Source: CBDCGS01 sp965216915 (GTDB lineage Bacteria > Pseudomonadota > Alphaproteobacteria > UBA828). From it: DNA of 64,000 bases. Below, one piece after another: positions 15,588 to 24,487 of the stretch (position 1 is the first letter of the stretch; the number at the start of each line of letters is the position of its first letter). The position numbers and the translations under genes were made by a program. Below the pieces are notes generated by a model. It was not told the origin of the DNA and made no database searches. It saw nothing but the letters and a program-made list of their open reading frames with translations. The stretch is taken from the NCBI GenBank assembly GCA_965216915.1, contig CBDCGS010000005.1, positions 124,001 to 188,000 of the forward strand, written 5' to 3'.

Positions 15588-16945
15588 GCGACCACGAAAC
15601 GCAGCTTCGCGAAGCCCGCGAGCGCTATGCGGCGGAAGGCATTCGCTTCGTGCAGATAGAGGTCGCCGAGATCGACGGCGGTATGCGCGGCAAGCTCGTC
15701 TCGCTCGACAAGGGCTTGGGCGGGCTGATCGGGTTCTCGAACATCCTCTATGGCCTGACCACGGCGGACGACGTCTACGAATCCCACTATGCGTCCTACG
15801 ACAACGGTTTCTCGGACGTCTACGGGCGACCCGACCCGACGACGGCGCGCCGCCTGCCCTGGCACCCCGAGACGGTCGCGGTGATCTGCGACATCGTCGA
15901 CCAGGACGGCACCCTGAGCCCCGAAGCGCCGCGCACCATGCTGCGCCGGGCCGTGGAAAAGGCCGCGGCGCTCGGCTTCGAGGCGCGCTTCGCGGTCGAG
16001 TTCGAGGCCTACCTCTATCACGTGGACGACGGCGCGGCGGCACGCGCCGGACGCCTTGCGGACTTGCGCCCCGGCTCGCGCGTGCGCAACGCCTATAGCC
16101 TCGTGCGCATGCCGACCGAGCGGCCCGTCTTCGAGACGCTGATGCGGCGCATGGCCGAGATCGACGCGCCGGTCGATGCGACCCACACCGAGCTTGGCCT
16201 TGGCGCGGTCGAGTTCGCGCTCTCCCACGCGCCGGCGTTGGAGGCCGCCGACCGCGCGATGCGCGCCAAGACCTATTTCAAGGAGATCTGCGCCGAGCAC
16301 GGCATGATCGCGAGCTTCATGGCGAAGCCCGATCCTGCGCAGCCCGGCGCCGGCGGCCATGTCCACCAGAGCCTCTGGCAGGACGGCGCGAACGCCTTTT
16401 GGGACGGCCGCGACATCACCGACACCGCCCGCCATTATGCCGCCGGCCAGCTCGCGCTCATGCCCGAGTTGATGGCGCTCTTCATGCCCACGATCAACGC
16501 CTATCGCCGTCTCGGCTGGGAGCAATGGGTCTCCGAGACGAGCTCATGGGGCCACGACAACCGCAACGCCGCGCTTCGCCTCATCACCAAGCCGAAGGAG
16601 AGCGCGGTGCGCTTCGAGCATCGCCTGCCCGGGGCCGACGCCAACCCCTATCATACGATCGCAGCCATGCTGGCCGCCGGCCTTCACGGCATAGAGCAGC
16701 GCCTCGTGCCGCCCGCCATGTCGGAAGGCACGGCATCGTTCGATGAGACGCGGCCACGCCTGCCGGCGAGCCTCGAAGAGGCGCTGCCCCACTTCAAGAG
16801 CTCCGCATTCCTGCGCAAGACCTTCGGCGACCGCTTCGTCGATCATTTCGCGATTTCGCGCGAGGCCGAGCTCAAGCTATGGCGCGACTGGCAGCGCGAC
16901 AATGTCAGCGCGTGGGAGCACGCGCGCTACCTGGAGACGATTTGA
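15584..16945 (+). CDS. Glutamine synthetase-like ligase 1
   Basis: A 453-residue member of the glutamine synthetase superfamily, closest in style to gamma-glutamyl-amide ligases (PuuA/GlnA3 type) rather than housekeeping GlnA. Metal and substrate residues are visible: AVEFEAYLY, HTELGLGAVEFAL, the GGHVHQSLW histidine loop, and VRFEHRLPGADANPYH near the C-terminus. The reaction expected is ATP-dependent ligation of glutamate, or another acid, to an amine. The start at 15584 overlaps the previous stop (ATGA). A second paralogue follows after 2 bp, so the two may form a hetero-oligomer or act on successive substrates. Confidence 0.88.
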   Translation: MSDHETQLREARERYAAEGIRFVQIEVAEIDGGMRGKLVSLDKGLGGLIGFSNILYGLTTADDVYESHYASYDNGFSDVYGRPDPTTARRLPWHPETVAVICDIVDQDGTLSPEAPRTMLRRAVEKAAALGFEARFAVEFEAYLYHVDDGAAARAGRLADLRPGSRVRNAYSLVRMPTERPVFETLMRRMAEIDAPVDATHTELGLGAVEFALSHAPALEAADRAMRAKTYFKEICAEHGMIASFMAKPDPAQPGAGGHVHQSLWQDGANAFWDGRDITDTARHYAAGQLALMPELMALFMPTINAYRRLGWEQWVSETSSWGHDNRNAALRLITKPKESAVRFEHRLPGADANPYHTIAAMLAAGLHGIEQRLVPPAMSEGTASFDETRPRLPASLEEALPHFKSSAFLRKTFGDRFVDHFAISREAELKLWRDWQRDNVSAWEHARYLETI

Positions 16946-16947
16946 CC

Positions 16948-18321
16948 ATGGCGAGCCTCGACCGCGCGCAGCTCGAACGCATGATTGCCGACGGCAAGGT
17001 CGACACCGTCGTCTGCTGCATGCCGGACCTGTGGGGCCGCCTTCTCGGCAAACGCCTCACGGGCAAGACCTTCCTGCGTTCCGCGCTCACCGATGAGGGA
17101 CTGCATGGCTCGCTTTACGTCTTCATCGTCGACATGGATATGGACCCCCGCCCGGGCTACGCGCTGACCGATTGGGACACCGGGTTTTTCGATTGCCGCT
17201 ACGTGCCGGACCTTGCGACGCTGCGCCTGGTGCCGTGGATGGAGCGCACCGCGCTGGTGATCTGCGATCCCTATCACGAGACCGAGGACGAGCCGCTCCC
17301 GATCGGGCCGCGCAACATCCTCAAGCGACAGGTCGCGGCGGCCAAGCGGCACGGCCTTACCGTGAAGGCCGCCTCCGAGCTCGAGTTCTTCACCTACCGC
17401 GACAGCTTCGACGAGGCGTGGAAGAAGGGCTATCACGACCTCGAGACCACATCCAACTACCGCGCCGACTACCACATTCTCCACTCGACGCTCGACGAGT
17501 ATTTCATCGGCGAGATGCGCCGCCATCTCGAGGCCTTCGACGTCGAGATCGAGTTCTCCAAGACCGAATGGGGCCTCGGCCAGCAGGAGATCAATCTCCG
17601 CTATGTCGACGTGCTCGAAATGGCCGACCGCCACGCCCTCTACAAACTCGCGGTCAAGGAGATGATGGGGCTGCAAGGCATGAGCGCGAGCTTCATGGCC
17701 AAGATCGGCGCGAACGAGATTGGCTCCTCCTGCCATGTGCATCTAAGCCTCTGGGACGAGGCCGGCGGCACGCCGGTTTCGTGGGACGCCGAGGCGCCCG
17801 GCCACATGGCAGCATCCTTCGGCCAATTCGTCGCGGGCCTGCTCGCGACGAGCAGCGAGCTGATTCTGCTGAGCGCGCCCAACGTCAATTCCTACAAGCG
17901 TCTGATCCCGGATTCGTTCGCACCCGCCCGGGTCGCGGTGGGCGACGACAACCGCACCTGCGCCTACCGTCTGCTCGGCCACGGCCCGTCCTTCCGCGTC
18001 GAGAACCGCATCCCCGGCGCCGACGTGAACCCCTACCTCGCCTACGCGGCCCAGCTCGCGGGCGGCCTACACGGCATCGAGTCCGGTCTCGCCGCGCCAG
18101 CGGTCTACCAAGGCAATGCCTACCACGACGAGACGCTCGAGCGTGTGCCCCACACGCTTCGCCTCGCGATCGATGCCTTCGCCGAGAGCACGGTCGCGCG
18201 CGCCGCGTTCGGCGATGAGGTCACCGATCATCTGCTCACCTTCGGGCGCCACGAGCTCAAGGCTTTCGAGAGCGAGGCGGTGACCGACTGGGAGCTCAAG
18301 CGCTATTTCGAGCGCGTCTGA
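16948..18321 (+). CDS. Glutamine synthetase-like ligase 2
   Basis: A 457-residue glutamine synthetase superfamily protein. The N-terminal beta-grasp carries VVCCMPDLWGRLLGKRL. The catalytic domain shows AASELEFFTYRDSFDEAWKK, KTEWGLGQQEINLRY, GSSCHVHLSLWDE, DDNRTCAYRLLG and VENRIPGADVNPYLAY. It is clearly diverged from its upstream neighbour, including an insertion after ELEFF, so the pair is not a recent duplication. The start is ATG 16948, two bases after the previous stop. Ammonia-assimilating GlnA is unlikely because of the context with SDRs and DUF1116; amine glutamylation is inferred. Confidence 0.88.
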   Translation: MASLDRAQLERMIADGKVDTVVCCMPDLWGRLLGKRLTGKTFLRSALTDEGLHGSLYVFIVDMDMDPRPGYALTDWDTGFFDCRYVPDLATLRLVPWMERTALVICDPYHETEDEPLPIGPRNILKRQVAAAKRHGLTVKAASELEFFTYRDSFDEAWKKGYHDLETTSNYRADYHILHSTLDEYFIGEMRRHLEAFDVEIEFSKTEWGLGQQEINLRYVDVLEMADRHALYKLAVKEMMGLQGMSASFMAKIGANEIGSSCHVHLSLWDEAGGTPVSWDAEAPGHMAASFGQFVAGLLATSSELILLSAPNVNSYKRLIPDSFAPARVAVGDDNRTCAYRLLGHGPSFRVENRIPGADVNPYLAYAAQLAGGLHGIESGLAAPAVYQGNAYHDETLERVPHTLRLAIDAFAESTVARAAFGDEVTDHLLTFGRHELKAFESEAVTDWELKRYFERV

Positions 18322-18323
18322 CC

Positions 18324-19082
18324 ATGCTGCGCTTCGATTTCTCGGGCAAACGCGTGGTCGTGGCAGGGGCCGGCGGCGGGATCGGCCTCGCGGCGGCCAA
18401 CGCGCTCATCGCAGCCGGCGCCGATACCACGCTGCTCGACATCAAGCCGCGGCCCGACGAGGTGGCGGACGGGCCGGGCACAGCGCGTTACCTGGAGGGC
18501 GATCTCTCCGATCCCACGTTCGTCGCAGACGCTTTCGGCGCCGCCGATCCGGATGGCGCGGGCCTGCACGGGCTCATCAACACGGTCGCCGTCTTCTGGG
18601 GTGACAAGGATGTCGGGGTTTGCGACATCGACCTCGACACCTGGGACCGCGTGCTCGAAATCAACCTCAAATCCCTGCTGCTCGCCACGAAACATGCGGT
18701 GCCGCGCATGCGGACGGCGGGCGGCGGCTCGATCGTGCACTTCTCGTCGGTGCAGGCGCTACGCGGTGATATCCACGCCCAGGAAGCCTACGGTGCGAGC
18801 AAGGGCGCGATCCGCTCGTTTTCGCGCTCCGTCGCGATCCAGTTCGCCGGCGATCGCATCCGCTCCAATGCGATCCTGCCCGGCTACGTCATGACCCCCA
18901 TGCAGGCGCGTCTCGCCGACGATCCCGACCGGCGCGAGGCGCTTGAGACCGCCATCCCGATCAAGCGCTTCGGCACACCTGCGGACATCGCGAACGCCTG
19001 CCTCTTTCTGCTCTCCGACGCCGCGTCGTTCATCACGGGCACGGAACTGATCATCGATGGCGGCACCACCGCACGGCCCTAA
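18324..19082 (+). CDS. SDR family oxidoreductase
   Basis: A 252-residue classical SDR with glycine motif AGAGGGIG, an acidic residue after strand 2 (LLDIKP, suggesting NAD), a serine in VHFSSVQAL and YGASK as the Tyr-Lys pair. It ends with the FITGTELIIDGGTT signature. It begins two bases after the second glutamine synthetase-like gene and is followed by another SDR after 22 bp, so it belongs to the same transcript. Likely it oxidises or reduces an alcohol/carbonyl intermediate of the pathway. Confidence 0.88.
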   Translation: MLRFDFSGKRVVVAGAGGGIGLAAANALIAAGADTTLLDIKPRPDEVADGPGTARYLEGDLSDPTFVADAFGAADPDGAGLHGLINTVAVFWGDKDVGVCDIDLDTWDRVLEINLKSLLLATKHAVPRMRTAGGGSIVHFSSVQALRGDIHAQEAYGASKGAIRSFSRSVAIQFAGDRIRSNAILPGYVMTPMQARLADDPDRREALETAIPIKRFGTPADIANACLFLLSDAASFITGTELIIDGGTTARP

Positions 19083-19104
19083 ACAACCCTCGCGAGGAGA
19101 CACC

Positions 19105-19839
19105 ATGACAGATGTCGTGATCCTGACCGGCGCCACCGGCGGCATCGGCCGCGCGATCATCGCGCGCCTGGTGGCGGACGGCTATGCCGTGCTCGCCGGC
19201 GACCTCAACGTGACCAAGGCGCAGCACGGCAAGCAAGACCGCAAGACCAAGGATGGCACCGTGATCCTGCAAACGCTCGACGTGCGCTCGCGGCGCAGCT
19301 GCAACGCGGCCGCCAAGGCCGCCGCGAAGCTCGGGCGCGTGCGCGGCCTCGTCAACTGCGCGGGCGTGGTGCGCTTCACGCCGGTCGACGACCCGAACGA
19401 GGCTGGCGCGCTCGAGGTGTGGAACACCAATGTCGCCGGCATGCAGCGCATGGATCAGGCGAGTGTGCCGCATATGGGCCGCGGCGGCGCCATCGTGAAC
19501 ATCTCGAGCGTGACCAGCGCCATCGGCAACCTCACGGGCGCCTCGATGTATGGCGCCTCCAAGGCCGGCGTCATCGCCTATACCCGCTATCTCGCGGTCG
19601 AGCTCGCGCCGAAGGGAATCCGCGTCAACGCCGTGGCCCCCGGCTACATCGACGTGCCGATGAGCGCGTCGATGGAAGCGGTCTCGGGCGGCGAGAAGAA
19701 GCTGATCAAGAAAATCCCGCTGCGCCGCCTCGGGCGGACCGACGAGATCGCCGACGTGGTCGCCTATCTCCTCTCCGACCAATCATCCTATGTCACGGGC
19801 TCCGTCCTCTTCGCCGACGGCGGCGTAACGGCGGTCTGA
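19105..19839 (+). CDS. SDR family oxidoreductase (FabG-like)
   Basis: A 244-residue SDR with TGATGGIG, NCAG, ISSVTSA and YGASKAG motifs and the C-terminal SSYVTGSVLFADGG. ATG 19105 is chosen because GAGGAG stands directly upstream. The middle section SRRSCNAAAKAAAKLGRVRG is unusually basic for an SDR. It is followed after 6 bp by the DUF1116 gene. Two different SDRs in one operon suggest two redox steps or stereo-complementary enzymes. Confidence 0.87.
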   Translation: MTDVVILTGATGGIGRAIIARLVADGYAVLAGDLNVTKAQHGKQDRKTKDGTVILQTLDVRSRRSCNAAAKAAAKLGRVRGLVNCAGVVRFTPVDDPNEAGALEVWNTNVAGMQRMDQASVPHMGRGGAIVNISSVTSAIGNLTGASMYGASKAGVIAYTRYLAVELAPKGIRVNAVAPGYIDVPMSASMEAVSGGEKKLIKKIPLRRLGRTDEIADVVAYLLSDQSSYVTGSVLFADGGVTAV

Positions 19840-19845
19840 CGGGCG

Positions 19846-21087
19846 ATGAGCGAGCGAGCCGCCGCCAACGCCGACGCGTTGTCACGCCTGCAAAGCGCGA
19901 CGCCGATCCTCACCGACGTCGCGCCCGCGCGGCAGGCCGTGTTCGGCTACACCGACGACCTGGTCCTGACCTCGGGCGTGCCCATGCCCTGGGCCGACTA
20001 CACGGGCGGCCAGCGCGACGCGGTGATCGGCGCCGCGCTCTATGAAGGCCTTGCACCAGACCGCGCCGCGGCCGAGGCCGGGCTCGCGGCCGGCACCATC
20101 AAGGTCGACGGCTGCCAGCAATATCGCTGCATTGGCTCGCTTGCGGGGGTCTACAGCGCCTCGATGCCCGTGTTCGTCGTGCGCGACCAGCGCCACGGCA
20201 CCATCGGTTATTGCAACATGTATGAGGGCAAGTCGCCGAAGCGCCTCAACTACGGCGTCTATGACGACGAGGTGCGCGCGCGCCTCGACATGATCGCGGA
20301 GAGCATCGCGCCCGCCATCGGCGATGCGGTGCACGCGGCCGGCTGCATCCCGCTCAAGCCGATCATGATGCGCGCGCTCCATATGGGCGACGAGCTGCAC
20401 AGCCGCAACACCGCGGCCTCCCTTCTCTTCGCGCGCGCGCTCTTTCCGCATCTGCTCGCGCTGCCGGCGGAGCGCGACGAGGCCGTGCGCCGCACCGTCG
20501 ACGTGCTGACCGAGGACGACTACTTCTTCCTGCGTCTCTCCATGGCGGCGGCGAAGAGCATGGCCGATGCCGCGCATGGCATCGAGGGCGCGAGCATCGT
20601 CACCGCGATGGGCTTCAACTGCCGCGGCTTCGCGATCCGCGTGAGCGGGCTCGGCGACACCTGGTTCACCGGTCCCCCGCCCTCGGTCGAGGCGAAGCTC
20701 TTCGAGGGCCACACCGAGGACGAGATCACCTGGATGGGCGGCGAAAGCCCGATCACGGAGACGGTCGGCCTCGGCGGCTTCGCCCAAGCGGCGGCCTTCG
20801 CGCTCCAGGCCTATCAAGGCGGGACGGCCGGGGCGATGGTCGCGCGCAACGAGGCGATGTACGAGATCACCGTCGGCGAGCATGTGGATTTCCACATTCC
20901 CTATCTCGGCTATCGCGGTACCCCCGTCGGCATCGACATCTTCAAGGTCCTGGAGACCGGCATCATGCCGGTGATGGATGTCGGGATCGCGGGCGCCGGC
21001 GGTGGCCAAATCGGCGCCGGGGTGGTCACCGCGCCGCGCGAATGCTTCGAAGCCGCCGCCGAGGCCTACCGCGCGCGCTACGCGTAA
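19846..21087 (+). CDS. DUF1116 protein (AllG/YlbE-like)
   Basis: A 413-residue protein recognised as DUF1116 by the core YDDEVRARLDMIAESIAP, IPLKPIMMRALHMGDELHSR, MGFNCRGFAIRVSG and the C-terminal GYRGTPVGIDIFKV and AGGGQIGAGVV. In E. coli the homologue AllG (YlbE) works with AllF (FdrA) and AllH as an oxamate carbamoyltransferase in allantoin use. Here neither AllF nor AllH is encoded in the window, so the protein must act alone or with other partners, perhaps transferring a carbamoyl-like group. It is the last gene of the tightly spaced operon from 14562. Confidence 0.85.
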   Translation: MSERAAANADALSRLQSATPILTDVAPARQAVFGYTDDLVLTSGVPMPWADYTGGQRDAVIGAALYEGLAPDRAAAEAGLAAGTIKVDGCQQYRCIGSLAGVYSASMPVFVVRDQRHGTIGYCNMYEGKSPKRLNYGVYDDEVRARLDMIAESIAPAIGDAVHAAGCIPLKPIMMRALHMGDELHSRNTAASLLFARALFPHLLALPAERDEAVRRTVDVLTEDDYFFLRLSMAAAKSMADAAHGIEGASIVTAMGFNCRGFAIRVSGLGDTWFTGPPPSVEAKLFEGHTEDEITWMGGESPITETVGLGGFAQAAAFALQAYQGGTAGAMVARNEAMYEITVGEHVDFHIPYLGYRGTPVGIDIFKVLETGIMPVMDVGIAGAGGGQIGAGVVTAPRECFEAAAEAYRARYA

Positions 21088-21261
21088 GTCCCGGTCGGTC
21101 GTGCTGCGCGCATTGACCGCGCCCGCGCCCGGTGCGATCGTTCCGGCGGAGCCCGCGAGGAGAGGCGCGCTCCCGCCATGAAGGATAAGAAGTGCCAACC
21201 CATGTGGGCCACGCCGCACGAGCGTAGCCGGCGCCCACTGCGAGCCGAGGGAGGTTGACCC

Positions 21262-22851
21262 ATGCGCTTACGACTGACCCATTTCCTGAGCGCCGCCGCG
21301 ATTGCCGGCGGTCTCGCGACCGCGAGCGTCGCGGCCGCGGACGAGCCGCGCCAAGGCGGTACGTTCGTGTGGGGCATGTCGAGCGAGATGAACATTCTCG
21401 ATCCTCATGCCACATGCAGCTGGTACACGACCAACGCCATCCACAACATGTTCGAAGGCTTGGTCATGCTCGACCTGGCCGATCCGGACGCGAAGTCGGC
21501 GAAGCTCAAGCCGGCGATCGCCGAAGCATGGACGCGCTCGGATGACGGCACGGTCTACACCTTCAAGATCCGCGAAGGCGTCAAGTTCCACGACGGCACG
21601 GGTGTCGATGCAGACGTGGTCAAGTGGAACTACGACCGCTTCTTCAACAAGGACGCGCCGCAGTTCTACGAAACCGCCGCCGCGTTCATGGGCTACTACA
21701 CGCGCTGGATGAAGTCGGTCGAGGTGACCGGACCCATGGAGGTCACGATTACGCTGACCCAGCCCAACTATGAATGGCTGCAGTTCGGCGTGCAGGCCTG
21801 CGGCATGCCGATGATCATCAGCCCGACCCAGTGGGAGAAGACCGGCAACGAGGAGTTCGCGCTGGCGCCGATCGGCACCGGTCCCTTCAAGTTCGTCGAG
21901 CGCGAGCAGAACATCAAGGTCGTGCTCGAGCGCTTCGACGACTATTGGGGCAAGAACGCCAACATCGACACGCTGGTCTTCCGGCCGCTTCCCGATCAGG
22001 CCTCGCGGCTCGCCGCGATGCGCGCCGGCGAGGTGCACATGATCAACGAGGCGCCCTGGGACGAGCTGGAGAACCTGCAGGACGAAGGGTTCGTGCTCTC
22101 GACCAACGAGAACATCCCCTCGATCTGGCTGCTCTTCTTCAACCATAAGGACCCGATCATGTCGGACGTCCGCGTCCGCAAGGCGATCAACATGGCGATC
22201 GACCGCGAGGGCATCGCGCACGAGATCCTGCGCGACACGGGCCGTGCCGAATACGGCATGCTCTCGCCCGGAACCTTCGCCTATCAGCCCGGTTACGTCT
22301 CGGCGCCCTACGATCCCAAGGCCGCGCGCGACCTCCTCATCGAGGCCGGCTACGAGGACGGGCTCGCAATCGAGTTCGACATCTACGAGTACGGCTACAA
22401 CGAGGTGTGGGAGAAGTGGATCCAGCGCGACCTCAAGAAGGTCGGGATCGACGTGAAGCTCAACAAGATCGAGTGGATCACCTATCTCGGAAAGTGGGTG
22501 CAGGGCATGCCCGAGGGCCTGCACATGAACGAGGTCGGCTGGGGCTGGTCCATCCCCTATTGGACGCAGGTGATGTCGCGGTGTGATTCCCAGCCACCCA
22601 ACGGCTTCAACGTCGGCTGGTACTGCAACCCCGAGGTCGACAAGCTGTTCGACCAAGCGCTGGGTGAGAAGGACGAGGCCAAGGCGGCCGCGCTCTATCG
22701 GCAGGCCAACGACATCATCATGGGGCAGGACTTCGCCTACGCGCCGAAGTTCGTCTACTACAACCCGTTGGTGCTATCGCCGAGCGTCAAGGGCTTCGTG
22801 AACCCGCCGGAGAACTGGTACGACTTCTCCATCCTCTGGCTCGACGAGTAA
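21262..22851 (+). CDS. ABC transporter solute-binding protein, family 5
   Basis: A 529-residue periplasmic binding protein of the oligopeptide/nickel (SBP_bac_5) family. A signal peptide covers residues 1-26 (LTHFLSAAAIAGGLATASVA). The family signature appears as VFRPLPDQASRLAAMRAGEV, RVRKAINMAIDREGI and AYQPGYVSAPYDPKAARDLL. GGGAGG stands before ATG 21262. No permease or ATPase genes accompany it, so it must use components encoded elsewhere. Its position 174 bp after the DUF1116 gene suggests it imports the pathway substrate. Confidence 0.9.
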   Translation: MRLRLTHFLSAAAIAGGLATASVAAADEPRQGGTFVWGMSSEMNILDPHATCSWYTTNAIHNMFEGLVMLDLADPDAKSAKLKPAIAEAWTRSDDGTVYTFKIREGVKFHDGTGVDADVVKWNYDRFFNKDAPQFYETAAAFMGYYTRWMKSVEVTGPMEVTITLTQPNYEWLQFGVQACGMPMIISPTQWEKTGNEEFALAPIGTGPFKFVEREQNIKVVLERFDDYWGKNANIDTLVFRPLPDQASRLAAMRAGEVHMINEAPWDELENLQDEGFVLSTNENIPSIWLLFFNHKDPIMSDVRVRKAINMAIDREGIAHEILRDTGRAEYGMLSPGTFAYQPGYVSAPYDPKAARDLLIEAGYEDGLAIEFDIYEYGYNEVWEKWIQRDLKKVGIDVKLNKIEWITYLGKWVQGMPEGLHMNEVGWGWSIPYWTQVMSRCDSQPPNGFNVGWYCNPEVDKLFDQALGEKDEAKAAALYRQANDIIMGQDFAYAPKFVYYNPLVLSPSVKGFVNPPENWYDFSILWLDE

Positions 22852-22865
22852 CGGGAACGATCTGG

Positions 22866-22894
22866 GGCGGGGTTTCGCGCAAGCAAGCCCCGCC
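22866..22894 (+). terminator. Hairpin terminator after solute-binding protein
   Basis: The stem GGCGGGG / CCCCGCC with a 15-nt loop lies 15 bp after the stop codon and between convergent genes. There is no clear T-tract, so the call is moderate. Confidence 0.5.
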
Positions 22895-22914
22895 GCTCCC
22901 TCGACCGCTCTCGA

Positions 22915-23388
22915 TCAGGGCGCGAAGGACGACCGCTCCAAGAGCGGCAGCCGCTGCTCGTCGCAGATGCGCGGCGCGGCGCGCAACGTCTGCGTATAGC
23001 CCGTTGCGTTGAAGCTGATCTCGCCCCGAGGCGGATGATTGAGCTTGATGCACCAGGGAAACAGGAGCGGCGCCTGCGGGCGCTCCCGCGCCAGCGGCGC
23101 GCCCTGCTCGATCTCCGAGATCGACAGCTCGTTCAAATTCATGCCGGCGAACGAGCCCTCATAGGCCACCGAGATGCGAAGGTCGGTGACGTCGTGGAAG
23201 GTGAGCGTGGCTGGCGCGACGCGAAACCGAAAGCTGCCATCCTCCAAGCGCAGCCATTCGAGAATGTGGTCGATGTCGAGCACGAGATCGCTCCGCCAGA
23301 GGCCGTTGTCGGGATCGGCCGCGTCGATGCGGAGCCCGTAGATCAAGTTGTCGTGCCACGAGGGGGCGTGTGCGGCGGTCTCGGCCAT
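22915..23388 (-). CDS. Conserved hypothetical protein
   Basis: A 157-residue soluble protein starting MAETAAHAPSWHDNLIYGLR, with RSDLVLDIDHILEWLRLEDG, DVTDLRISVAYEGSFAG and LLFPWCIKLNHPPRGEISFN. The pattern of beta strands with acidic turns resembles a family of short uncharacterised proteins seen widely in bacteria. No catalytic motif is visible. It is convergent with the solute-binding protein gene and divergent from the gene at 23504. I cannot assign a function. Confidence 0.65.
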   Translation of the reverse strand: MAETAAHAPSWHDNLIYGLRIDAADPDNGLWRSDLVLDIDHILEWLRLEDGSFRFRVAPATLTFHDVTDLRISVAYEGSFAGMNLNELSISEIEQGAPLARERPQAPLLFPWCIKLNHPPRGEISFNATGYTQTLRAAPRICDEQRLPLLERSSFAP

Positions 23389-23503
23389 GTCGGTATCGCT
23401 ATGGGTCTCGGGAGCGCTCCGCCAGTCAACGGCCGCTGGGTTAAGAGGGGCTTAGCGCCGATGGCCCTATTATCGCGCGGAGCAGACCATATGCCGAGGC
23501 CCC

Positions 23504-24349
23504 ATGGCGCCGCGCCCCCATCCTTGCCGTCTTTCGGTCTACCTCGCCAGCAAGGCGCGGGTTGCGCTGGTGCTCCGTCGGGGCCCGAGCGACTGGGCCC
23601 AGCTCACGCTCTGGGACCGCGCGACGGATCAGTTCGAGCCCGGCCAGTGGTTTCACGGGCGCGTCTATGAGCGGCGCTGCGACCTCTCGCCCGACGGCGC
23701 GCTGTTCGTCTACTTCGCCGCCAAGCACGGTCGGACCCACGATCCGGACGAGGTGGGCGAGGCCTGGACGGCGATTTCGCGTCCGCCCTACTTCACGGCG
23801 CTCACACTCTGGGACAACCTCGGCAGCTGGTATGGCGGCGGGGTGTTCGCATCCCGCTCTAAGGTGCTGCTCGATGTGACATGCAGCCTCGAGCAACACC
23901 CCAAGTTCAAGCCCGCCAAGGTGAGGCTGGACCGTGTGCCCGCAGACTCGGCGCCTTGGGAGCAGCGCGCCTTGCGTGATGGCTGGCAGCTCGCCGAGCG
24001 GGGCTTCGACCCACGCACGCATCGGCGCGTCGGCAAGCGGGAGATCTGGCAGAAGCCCCATGCCGGAGCACCGATCACGCTCGGCCGCGAGGTCGAGGAT
24101 GTCGATTTCGAAAGCTATGGCGGCCCCTATAGGGAGAGCTATTGGCTGGAGACGGCCGACGACATCGTGCCGCTCCCCGGCGTGACCTGGGCCGATTGGG
24201 ATGGCGCGGAACGCCTCGTTCTCGTGCGCGACGGCGTCGTTCTGGAAGCGCGCTGGACAAGCACAGGCCTCGCCGAGGCGGATCTGTTCGATTTCAATCC
24301 GCTCGGCCCCGCCGAGGTGCCCACGCCGGCGTGGGCGACGCACTGGTAA
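23504..24349 (+). CDS. Conserved hypothetical protein, Trp-rich
   Basis: A 281-residue soluble protein with many tryptophans in regularly spaced beta-strand motifs: VALVLRRGPSDWAQLTLWD, QWFHGRVYERRCDLSPDGA, LFVYFAAKHG, FTALTLWDNLGSWYGGGVF, and near the end GVTWADWDGAERLVLVRDG. The spacing suggests a beta-propeller-like repeat fold. I recognise it as an uncharacterised family found in many proteobacteria but know no function. ATG 23504 is the only start consistent with the conserved beginning. A short hairpin plus T-tract follows its stop. Confidence 0.65.
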   Translation: MAPRPHPCRLSVYLASKARVALVLRRGPSDWAQLTLWDRATDQFEPGQWFHGRVYERRCDLSPDGALFVYFAAKHGRTHDPDEVGEAWTAISRPPYFTALTLWDNLGSWYGGGVFASRSKVLLDVTCSLEQHPKFKPAKVRLDRVPADSAPWEQRALRDGWQLAERGFDPRTHRRVGKREIWQKPHAGAPITLGREVEDVDFESYGGPYRESYWLETADDIVPLPGVTWADWDGAERLVLVRDGVVLEARWTSTGLAEADLFDFNPLGPAEVPTPAWATHW

Positions 24350-24360
24350 CAGGCGCGCGG

Positions 24361-24383
24361 CCGGCACGTATCGCCGGTTTTTT
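24361..24383 (+). terminator. Rho-independent terminator
   Basis: A short stem CCGGC / GCCGG with a 7-nt loop is followed by six T. It lies 12 bp after the stop of the Trp-rich hypothetical gene. Confidence 0.6.
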
Positions 24384-24487
24384 GGGGTTGCCCGACCCTC
24401 GTTTCGCCCCCTACCCTCACCCCGATCCAATCAACAACGCCGCCCGCGCGAGCAATCGCGCGATGAGATCGCACGAGGGAGAACACC

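Noticed and set aside
15584..18321. The two glutamine synthetase homologues as a recent tandem duplication
   Set aside because: Their sequences differ widely, including insertions and N-terminal domain, so they are ancient paralogues.
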